A stretch of 64,000 bases of DNA, from contig NZ_FTMN01000003.1 of the NCBI RefSeq assembly GCF_900155945.1, positions 434,001 to 498,000 on the forward strand. The letters are read 5' to 3'. Positions 32,368 through 38,523 of this stretch are shown here, one piece after another (the first letter of the stretch is position 1; each line of letters starts with the position of its first letter). Made by a program: the position numbers and the translations under genes. The stretch comes from Marinobacterium stanieri (GTDB taxonomy: Bacteria > Pseudomonadota > Gammaproteobacteria > Pseudomonadales > Balneatricaceae). Under the pieces are notes generated by a model. The model saw only the letters and a program-made list of their open reading frames with translations, was not told the DNA's origin and did not search any database.

Positions 32368-33426
32368 ATGAAAACTCAACTGATCGCCGCCTGCGCATTG
32401 CAGGTCACTTCCAATACCGATGTGGTGCGATTGATGCCGGGGGGACGCTTCGAAGCTCCTCGTGGAGCATTGGCAGGCTCGGGGCCTTGGAGTCTGACCG
32501 AAGAGCGTGCGCGGCAGATCATGTCACTGGCAGCCGCTCGCAGTACCGATATTGCCATTGACTACGAACATCAAACGCTGCTGGCCGACCAAAACGGCAA
32601 GCCGGCTCCTGCTGCTGGCTGGGTCGATCCTAAGACCCTGGTGTGGCGTGACGATGGTCTCTATGGCCAAGTGAAATGGACCGCTGCAGCAAAGCAAGCG
32701 ATCGAAGCGGATGAGTATCGCTACCTTTCCCCCGTTTTCCCTTATGACAAAAACGGCGAGCCGCTGGACATCCTGCATATCGCCCTGACTAACACCCCGG
32801 CTATTGATACTGCTGTACCCGCTCTGGCGGCAGCTCGCATGGCCGCAACCGAATCCATCGAACCCGAGGAGGACAGTATGGATAAAGCGAAATTGCTCAA
32901 GGCACTTGGGCTGGAAGACAGTGCCACCGATGAGCAAATCGAACAGGCCATAGAGGCTCTGACTGCCTCCGCCAGCATGGTTGAACAGGTTCGCAAGGCT
33001 CTGGACATGAAAGAGGACGAAGCGGTTGAAGATAAAGTCGCTGCTCTCAAAGCCGGTGCCCAGCCCGACCCTTCTCAGTTCGTGCCTGTGGCTGTACTCA
33101 ATGAAGCCCAGGAACAGTTGGCTGCCCTCAAGTCTGGTAGTGAAACCGCTGAGTTGGATGCGCTCATCAAGGAAGGCTTGGCAGATGGTCGTATTCCTGG
33201 TCAGGCAACAGCCGACTGGCTCAAAAAGCAAGGTCTTGCAGCCTGTAAAAACCATTTGCAGGACGCGCCATCCATTGCCGCCTTGAAGGGGGCGACTCAA
33301 ACCCGAGGCAAGGAGCCTGAGCCTGATAATCAGGATCAAGCCACCGATGCAGAAGTGGCGGTATGCAAAAACATGGGACTTTCCCTGGATGCATACCGTG
33401 CTGCCAACTCAGACCAGGCCCAGTGA
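32368..33426 (+). CDS. Head maturation protease with scaffold (Mu gpI-like)
   Basis: 352 aa. The N-terminal ~165 residues are the Mu I protease domain: DIAIDYEHQTLLADQNGKPAPAAGWV and DEYRYLSPVFPYDKNGEPLDILHIALTNTPAID are its signatures. The C-terminal ~180 residues are helical and acidic scaffold (LKALGLEDSATDEQIEQAIEAL, KAGAQPDPSQFVPVAVLNEAQEQLAAL). In Mu, I cleaves scaffold and itself during head assembly. An internal start at 32878 probably yields the scaffold alone. Confidence 0.92.
   Translation: MKTQLIAACALQVTSNTDVVRLMPGGRFEAPRGALAGSGPWSLTEERARQIMSLAAARSTDIAIDYEHQTLLADQNGKPAPAAGWVDPKTLVWRDDGLYGQVKWTAAAKQAIEADEYRYLSPVFPYDKNGEPLDILHIALTNTPAIDTAVPALAAARMAATESIEPEEDSMDKAKLLKALGLEDSATDEQIEQAIEALTASASMVEQVRKALDMKEDEAVEDKVAALKAGAQPDPSQFVPVAVLNEAQEQLAALKSGSETAELDALIKEGLADGRIPGQATADWLKKQGLAACKNHLQDAPSIAALKGATQTRGKEPEPDNQDQATDAEVAVCKNMGLSLDAYRAANSDQAQ
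32878..33426 (+). CDS. Internal in-frame scaffold protein (Mu gpZ analogue)
   Basis: ATG at 32878 in the frame of the protease gene, preceded by GAGGAGGA with 4-nt spacing, the strongest ribosome site in the gene. The product, 182 aa from MDKAKLLKALGLEDSATDEQ, is exactly the helical scaffold part. Mu encodes its scaffold Z in the same way, within I. No separate scaffold gene exists nearby, which supports use of this start. Confidence 0.78.
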   Translation: MDKAKLLKALGLEDSATDEQIEQAIEALTASASMVEQVRKALDMKEDEAVEDKVAALKAGAQPDPSQFVPVAVLNEAQEQLAALKSGSETAELDALIKEGLADGRIPGQATADWLKKQGLAACKNHLQDAPSIAALKGATQTRGKEPEPDNQDQATDAEVAVCKNMGLSLDAYRAANSDQAQ

Positions 33427-33437
33427 GGAGGTGATCC

Positions 33438-33845
33438 GTGACTGCGCTAACTAAAGAACGTAATACCCCAACCCGCTTGAGCAAGCGTTTCAGTGACCCG
33501 GTAGCGGCTTCGGCGGTGATTTTTGCCGGTGCATTGGTTGTGTTGGATGCCAGCGGAAATGCCGCCAAGGGGACAACGGCAACCGGCTTGACTGCGCGTG
33601 GCGTTGCGCAGGCAACCGTTGATAACAGCAATGGCGCTGCGGCTGATAAGACCGTCGAGACTGAAGCGGGAACACACCGCTTTGTGAACGATGGTACCGA
33701 CACTATCGATCGCACTGATATTGGTGGCACGGCTTACATTGTGGACGACCAAACAGTGGCGGCTACCGATGGGACCGGCACTCGCAGTGCGGCGGGGAAA
33801 ATTGTGGATGTCGATGATCTCGGCGTCTGGGTTGAAATCGGCTAA
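33438..33845 (+). CDS. Capsid decoration/head-fibre-like protein (DUF2190 type)
   Basis: 135 aa, GTG start behind GAGGAGG. The beta-rich sequence with small residues (AAGALVVLDASGNAAKGTTATGLTARGVAQ-like, ending KIVDVDDLGVWVEIG) resembles the decoration or head-fibre proteins that sit between protease and capsid genes in Mu-like phages. Assignment rests on position and composition. Confidence 0.7.
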   Translation: MTALTKERNTPTRLSKRFSDPVAASAVIFAGALVVLDASGNAAKGTTATGLTARGVAQATVDNSNGAAADKTVETEAGTHRFVNDGTDTIDRTDIGGTAYIVDDQTVAATDGTGTRSAAGKIVDVDDLGVWVEIG

Positions 33846-33859
33846 CCGAGGAAATAACG

Positions 33860-34762
33860 ATGGATCTGACATCTGCAAATTTGAACGCGCTTTTCAAAGC
33901 GTACAAAACTCACTTCCAGCAGGGTTTTGATTCCCTGGGTGATGACGGTGCTCTGTTCCAGCTGTTTTGTACAGTTGTGCCGTCAACCACAGCCGTGGAA
34001 GTGTACCCCTTCCTGAAATCGTTGCCGCGCATGCGTGAATGGCTGGGCGATCGTGTCATCCATTCCCTGGAAGGCGGTGACTTCAGCATTAAAAACCGCA
34101 AATTCGAACTCACCGAGGGCGTTGAGCGTGATGCCATCGAAGATGACACCTATGGCCTTTATGGCCCGGTGTTTAACGAGTTCGGTCGCTCCAGTCGCGA
34201 GCATCCCAATGAGCTGGCCGTAGAGGTTTTGGAAAATAACCCTGATTGTTTTGATGGTCAGCCCCTGTTCGATACCGATCACCCGGTGCTGGATGCGGAT
34301 GGTAAAGAGGTTTCCGTCAGCAACGATATGGGCGGTTCTGGTGATGCCTGGTATGTGATGGACCTGAGCCGTGCGATCAAGCCGATGGTGTTCCAGAAGC
34401 GTCGTGATTATGACTTCCGTTCCATCACCAACCTGAACGACAGCGAAGTGTTCATGAAGGACAAGTTCCTTTTCGGTACCGATGCGCGTGTGAATGCGGG
34501 ACCGGGGCTGTGGATGTTGGCGGTGCGTTCCAAGCAGGAACTCAATGCGGCCAATTACAAGGCCGCCCGTGAACGTCTGCAGGCGATGAAGGGTGATTAC
34601 GCACGCCCGCTGGCATTGCGGCACACCCACACCATGGTGCCGTCCACCATGGAAGGCGCTGCCCGCAAGGTGGTGCAGAACCTGTTGGCCGCTGGTGGTG
34701 AAACCAACGAATGGGCCAACACTTCTCAGCTGATTGTTAACCCCTGGTTGGCGACCGCGTAA
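33860..34762 (+). CDS. Major capsid protein (Mu gpT-like)
   Basis: 300 aa, the usual length of the Mu T major head subunit. Motifs are NLNALFKAYKTHFQQGFDSL at the N-terminus, YPFLKSLPRMREWLGDRVIHSLE, FELTEGVERDAIEDDTYGLY, and C-terminal ANTSQLIVNPWLA. HK97-type fold expected. No N-terminal propeptide is evident, as in Mu. Confidence 0.95.
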   Translation: MDLTSANLNALFKAYKTHFQQGFDSLGDDGALFQLFCTVVPSTTAVEVYPFLKSLPRMREWLGDRVIHSLEGGDFSIKNRKFELTEGVERDAIEDDTYGLYGPVFNEFGRSSREHPNELAVEVLENNPDCFDGQPLFDTDHPVLDADGKEVSVSNDMGGSGDAWYVMDLSRAIKPMVFQKRRDYDFRSITNLNDSEVFMKDKFLFGTDARVNAGPGLWMLAVRSKQELNAANYKAARERLQAMKGDYARPLALRHTHTMVPSTMEGAARKVVQNLLAAGGETNEWANTSQLIVNPWLATA

Positions 34763-34797
34763 GCGGCGCCTGCCTGGTAGGACAGGAGGACTGATTA

Positions 34798-35307
34798 ATG
34801 ACAGCCCCTAAACGCACACAACGCAGCAAACCGGCCGCCAAAACCGATGCCAAGACTGCAGCCCCAAAACCCAGCGAAGAGAACCCGGCCAAGGATGCGC
34901 CGGAGACGGACGCAGCGGCGGAGGCGGTCCCGCCGGAAGTCGAGTCCGGAAAGGATGGAGATCACGCTCAGGGTGAGCAGGCAACAATGGATACCAATGA
35001 ACAGGCGCAGGATGCGCCGGCCTCTCCAGCGCCAGGTGATGACGCAGCGGATACCACCAAGTCCGAAGGCTCACCGGACCAAGGTGAGGCTGAGGCGGAC
35101 ACGGCCAGCCATGACCGGGATGAGATTGAAGGCATTTGGGTTCGATCAGTTAAACCCAGCTTTCGACGCTGTGGCGTACGTTTCACTCGTGAAGGCTTCG
35201 GTATTGCACTGGATGTCCTTGAGGACGGGCAGCTGGAGATCTTGGAAAAGGACCCGAATCTGGTCGTTGAGCGCATGACTTTTTCAGATGAGCAGGCTTC
35301 TCAATGA
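34798..35307 (+). CDS. FluMu_N/HI1506-like head-region protein
   Basis: 169 aa. The first ~110 residues are a low-complexity A/P/E/D-rich segment, probably disordered. The last ~50 (IEGIWVRSVKPSFRRCGVRFTREGFGIALDVLEDGQLEIL) match the FluMu N-terminal-domain/HI1506 family of Mu-like prophages. In most phages the domain is nearly alone, so the long acidic arm is unusual. Role unknown. Confidence 0.75.
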   Translation: MTAPKRTQRSKPAAKTDAKTAAPKPSEENPAKDAPETDAAAEAVPPEVESGKDGDHAQGEQATMDTNEQAQDAPASPAPGDDAADTTKSEGSPDQGEAEADTASHDRDEIEGIWVRSVKPSFRRCGVRFTREGFGIALDVLEDGQLEILEKDPNLVVERMTFSDEQASQ

Positions 35308-35807
35308 GCTATATCACCCATGAACAGCTCGCCAAGCGGCCGGGTGTCAGAGAGCTGGCCCAGGTCGCGACTCCTGAGCATGAATCCATCGTTGATTCAG
35401 AACTGATGGAAGCAACGCTGACCGGTGCGGATCGAAGTGCCTGGAGCATTGAGGACATTGAGGTTGCAGATGAAGCCCTGAGTGCGATTGAAGACGCCAT
35501 GGTTGATGCCAAATCAGTGATTGATGGTTTCTTGTCTCGCCGTGGCTATCTGCCCCTTACTTCAGTGCCTCCCATTGTGAATACCTGGGCTCGTGTGATC
35601 GTGCGCTACATGTTGCACAAAGACCGGATTGGCGACAGCAAGGATGACCCGATCGTGCGTGACTACCAGGACGCTATGAAGCTGCTGCAGCTGACCGCCG
35701 ATGGCAAATTCAGTTTGGGTGCGGATGATCCCACTCAATCTAATGGTGCCGATCTGGATGTGCAGTTCATGTCTGATGGTCGTGTATTTGGACGGGGCCT
35801 GGTATGA
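35304..35807 (+). CDS. Head-tail connector-like protein (Mu gp36, DUF1320)
   Basis: 167 aa; YITHEQLAKRPGVRELAQVATP at the start and AIEDAMVDAKSVIDGFLSRRGYLPLTSVPPIVNTWARVIVRYML are diagnostic of DUF1320. It overlaps the preceding stop (ATGA). Thought to act at the head-tail joint. Confidence 0.9.
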   Translation: MSYITHEQLAKRPGVRELAQVATPEHESIVDSELMEATLTGADRSAWSIEDIEVADEALSAIEDAMVDAKSVIDGFLSRRGYLPLTSVPPIVNTWARVIVRYMLHKDRIGDSKDDPIVRDYQDAMKLLQLTADGKFSLGADDPTQSNGADLDVQFMSDGRVFGRGLV

Positions 35808-36256
35808 ACGAGCCATTCGACACCCTCCCGATTGAAACCCGCCTGATAGAACAGGTGGATGCTCTTCAGTGTGTCGAAGGTGCTGCTGAATATGCGGCGG
35901 TTAAATCCATTCGTGATTTTCGCCATGGTAGTGCCTATGTGGTACTGGCCAAGGAAATGAATCCGAATGACCCCAACAGCCCCGCAGGCAGTCGCCAACG
36001 GGGACGCCCTCAGGCGGTGTGTACCTTTGGTGTGATCACCGCTTCCCGCAATTACCGCAGCCGTTCAGGGGCTGATGCGTTGCGGGATGCACGCCCGCTA
36101 ATTGGTGCCGTTCGTACGGCCCTGATCGGTTGGGTACCTGAAAAACCATTGCAACCGATTACCTGGATACAGGGTGACGTTATGGAGTACGACGCCAACA
36201 CGCTGCTCTGGATCGATGTATTTACCACAACCCACTATCTCGGAGGCACTGCATGA
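35804..36256 (+). CDS. Mu gp37-like tail terminator/completion protein
   Basis: 150 aa, matching the Gp37 family: SIRDFRHGSAYVVLAKE, then FGVITASRNYRSRSGADALRDARPLIGAVRTALIGWVP and MEYDANTLLWIDVFTTTHYL. By gene order it is the tail-terminator or head-tail completion protein. Four-base overlaps on both sides. Confidence 0.85.
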   Translation: MNEPFDTLPIETRLIEQVDALQCVEGAAEYAAVKSIRDFRHGSAYVVLAKEMNPNDPNSPAGSRQRGRPQAVCTFGVITASRNYRSRSGADALRDARPLIGAVRTALIGWVPEKPLQPITWIQGDVMEYDANTLLWIDVFTTTHYLGGTA

Positions 36257-36453
36257 GCATCCCCAAGAAGCCGGTACCGGCAACCGTTGAAGTGACCCTG
36301 CTGAAGGAGCACACCCACAACGGCCAGAAGCTGCAAAAGGACGCGAAGATCAAGGTAACTGCCTCCCAGCGGAAATTCCTGATCGACCGTGAAATCATCG
36401 CCGCAAACAGCCCTGAACCGGCTAAGGCGACCACCACTAAAGCCAAGGGCTAA
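36253..36453 (+). CDS. Small tail-region protein (DUF7210/Mu gp38-like)
   Basis: 66 aa: VEVTLLKEHTHNGQKLQKDA followed by KIKVTASQRKFLIDREII and a basic A/K/T-rich tail. This type of small protein precedes the tail tube gene in many Mu-like phages. Function unknown. Confidence 0.7.
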   Translation: MSIPKKPVPATVEVTLLKEHTHNGQKLQKDAKIKVTASQRKFLIDREIIAANSPEPAKATTTKAKG

Positions 36454-36464
36454 GGGGGTAACCA

Positions 36465-37220
36465 ATGAAAGACTTTTCACTGCAGGGCAAAGTGCTCCTG
36501 GCTGAAAATGTGAACGGCAAACCCCTAGCGGCTCGCTGGGTGGGTGATGCCCTGGTAAAGGCACAGTTCACGGCAAACGAGGAGAAGCGCCAGGAGTCAT
36601 ACTCCGGTACTCGTCGTACCAGCGCAACGATGCAAACCGGTGTTGAAGGCACGTTCACCATTACGTTCAACCATGGCACGCCCGAAAACTTTGCGATCGG
36701 TCTGGGTGGCTCAGTAACCGATGTGGCCGCTGCAAGTGTGACCGGTGAAGCCTTGCCGGCTGACTTGGCTGCTGGCGACTACATTGCTCTGGAGCATGTT
36801 GATCTCAGTAGCCTGGCACTGGAAGACAGCGATGCGACCCCTGTGGCCCTGACTGAAGGCACCCACTACCGGATTGACGATGCCAAGGGTGGCGTTATTG
36901 AGATCCTGGACCCGGCAGCACTGGTTCAGCCGTTCAATGCTGATTACGATTACGGCGCTCGCAAGGACATTGCTGTCGCAACAGAGCGCTCTATCGTGCG
37001 TTATCTGATTGTTGTGGCCGAAAACACTGTCGACGGTGCCGAAGATCATGCGCGCATGGAGTTCTACCGTGCCAAGTTCAACATGGCCAATGAAATTGAT
37101 TTTCACGCTACCACCCTGAGTGGCCTGGAAGTCAGCGGTACTCTGTTGAACGACCCCAATAACGAGGTTGATCCTCAGTTGGGTGGTTATGGTCGACTGC
37201 GGATGCCGGAGGCCGTCTAA
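36465..37220 (+). CDS. Major tail tube protein
   Basis: 251 aa, beta-rich, just before the tail assembly chaperone and tape measure genes, where siphoviruses encode the tube subunit. No sheath gene follows, so the tail is non-contractile, as in phage B3. Recognisable stretches are QGKVLLAENVNGKPLAARWV at the start and FYRAKFNMANEIDFHATTLSGLEVSGTLL near the end. Its end overlaps the next start by one base. Confidence 0.82.
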   Translation: MKDFSLQGKVLLAENVNGKPLAARWVGDALVKAQFTANEEKRQESYSGTRRTSATMQTGVEGTFTITFNHGTPENFAIGLGGSVTDVAAASVTGEALPADLAAGDYIALEHVDLSSLALEDSDATPVALTEGTHYRIDDAKGGVIEILDPAALVQPFNADYDYGARKDIAVATERSIVRYLIVVAENTVDGAEDHARMEFYRAKFNMANEIDFHATTLSGLEVSGTLLNDPNNEVDPQLGGYGRLRMPEAV

Positions 37221-37732
37221 TGGCAAAGCGGATCGAGAAGCCCCAGCAGGATGAGGACCACCAGGATGACCTGGAGGTTCTCAACCCAGAACGTGAGCTG
37301 ACAATTCAGGGCGAAGTAATCACAGTCCGTGAATACGGGTTTGTGGAAGGGCTTAAGATCCGCCCGATCGCACAGCCCTTTATCGAATCCCTCAACCAGG
37401 TATTCAAGGCAGGCGACCTATCAACTGAAGCGGTCCTGATGGCCGTGGGTGAGCATGTTGATGCAGTGCTGCAGCTGGTTGCCATTTCAGCAGACGTGGA
37501 ACTGGAGTGGGTTCATCAACTCGGCGATAGCGATGGTCAGAACTTGTTGATGACCTGGTGGGGTGTGAATGGCCCTTTTTTCGTTCGCGCGCTTCAAACT
37601 CGCGCGATCACGGAACTCATGGAAGCGCAGCGAAAAGCAAACCGACACTCAGATGGGCCGACATCTACGCCGACCTCATCGACTGCGGCCATGACGTCGA
37701 CCGAATCGGACGCTACACCGAACGACAATTAA
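37220..37732 (+). CDS. Tail assembly chaperone, G-type short product
   Basis: 170 aa. The core (LTIQGEVITVREYGFVEGLKIRPIAQPFIESL, MTWWGVNGPFFVRALQTRAITELMEAQRK) is a phage tail chaperone. The last ~30 residues become S/T/P-rich and non-conserved-looking, right where a second open frame begins. This is the expected short form when ribosomes do not shift frame. Confidence 0.82.
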   Translation: MAKRIEKPQQDEDHQDDLEVLNPERELTIQGEVITVREYGFVEGLKIRPIAQPFIESLNQVFKAGDLSTEAVLMAVGEHVDAVLQLVAISADVELEWVHQLGDSDGQNLLMTWWGVNGPFFVRALQTRAITELMEAQRKANRHSDGPTSTPTSSTAAMTSTESDATPNDN

Positions 37733-37857
37733 TCCTTCACCACAATGCCGCCTTGCGTCTACATCGACGCAGGCGCGCCGACAGGCTTGTGGATACCAAT
37801 CTGGCAACCTGTGGCGGTGATGAGGCTAAGAAGCTGCTGAAGGAGTTGAGGCAGTGA
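37220..37857 (+). CDS. Tail assembly chaperone, G-T frameshift fusion
   Basis: An ORF in the -1 frame, open to 37857, encodes RWADIYADLIDCGHDVDRIG and LHHNAALRLHRRRRADRLVD, protein-like sequence with no good start of its own. A -1 shift at A-AAA-G (37633-37637) joins ELMEAQRK directly to SKPTLRWADIYADL, giving a product of about 212 aa. A canonical heptamer C-CCT-TTT (37573-37579) also lies in the overlap. It is less likely because the -1 frame just after it reads as non-protein (RSRASNSRDHGTHG). Programmed frameshifting here is conserved in long-tailed phages. Confidence 0.72.
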
Positions 37858-37892
37858 AGCTAAAGGGCTTGTAAATATTAAAGGTGATTACA

Positions 37893-38222
37893 ATGGCATT
37901 TGACATTGAACCGAAGAACCCCAAAGCCGGTGTATATGGATTCCCTAACGGTTTCTGGAACGCGTTCTGCGTAGAAACGCCGGTATCTCAAGTTATTGGT
38001 TGTGAATATACCGATAGAGGCACCATTAAATATGAGCATGATGGCTATATGGGTGAGAAGTGGTTCAGTGAAGAGGAAGCATTAGAAATGCACCGTCTGC
38101 TGGTCGAGTACGTAAAAACGCCAGAGTATGAGAAGCACCGATACTTTGCAGAGCGTCAAAACCAGATGGAATACATGCTGGATTTCCTGCCGGTGTGTGG
38201 TGGATTCAAAAAGGGTTTCTGA
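37893..38222 (+). CDS. Hypothetical moron-like protein
   Basis: 109 aa from the ATG at 37893, with AAGGTG as ribosome site. Sequence: GVYGFPNGFWNAFCVETPVS, CEYTDRGTIKYEHDGYMGEK, EEALEMHRLLVEYVKTPEYE. Soluble, aromatic-rich, AT-richer than the tail genes around it. It lies between chaperone and tape measure, where a tight gene junction is usual, so it looks inserted. No family recognised. Confidence 0.65.
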   Translation: MAFDIEPKNPKAGVYGFPNGFWNAFCVETPVSQVIGCEYTDRGTIKYEHDGYMGEKWFSEEEALEMHRLLVEYVKTPEYEKHRYFAERQNQMEYMLDFLPVCGGFKKGF

Positions 38223-38449
38223 TGTATACCGTAGGTTTTTTTTATGTAAGCGGCATCGTTTTCTGGGCGTTTATTCTCTGGAAAGCTGGTGCTCTCATTG
38301 GATATATAATTACGGCGTCTGTGATCAAGGCAGTTGAAGTGTATCGATATTGTCGGCGCTTTAGGGTGAATGGTGAGTTCAAGTACTCACGGCTTCGCTG
38401 CCTGAAAGCTGCTACTAAAAGATTCTTTAGTGCCATGTGGAGTGGCTGA
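38222..38449 (+). CDS. Small membrane protein, moron-like
   Basis: 75 aa starting at the ATG that overlaps the previous stop by one base. Two hydrophobic segments (GFFYVSGIVFWAFILWK and ALIGYIITASVIKAVEV) are followed by a strongly basic cytoplasmic tail (YRYCRRFRVNGEFKYSRLRCLKAATKR). It appears coupled to the upstream moron. Function unknown; a membrane effector or superinfection factor is one possibility. Confidence 0.6.
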   Translation: MYTVGFFYVSGIVFWAFILWKAGALIGYIITASVIKAVEVYRYCRRFRVNGEFKYSRLRCLKAATKRFFSAMWSG

Positions 38450-38454
38450 CTCCT

Positions 38455-38479
38455 TTTTGCCCTCGTTCAAATTACTCCC
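38455..38479 (+). promoter_or_regulatory. Late-operon element, copy 3 (tail operon)
   Basis: TTTTGCCCTCGTTCAAATTA followed by CTCCC, one change from copy 1. It lies 44 nt before the tape measure gene. Confidence 0.7.
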
Positions 38480-38495
38480 CGCGTGACCAGTGCCA

Positions 38496-38520
38496 CCATC
38501 ACCCTATAACCAGGTGATGG
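38496..38520 (+). other. Stem-loop abutting the tape measure start
   Basis: CCATCACC, 9-nt loop, GGTGATGG, ending 3 nt before the ATG at 38524. The GGTGATGG arm contains the only ribosome-site-like sequence. Same placement as the hairpins at copies 1 and 2 of the late element. Confidence 0.65.
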
Positions 38521-38523
38521 ACT

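Noticed and set aside
34798-35130. Low-complexity A/P/E-rich stretch as a frameshift artefact
   Set aside because: The frame stays open and leads directly into the conserved FluMu-type domain, so it is a real disordered arm.
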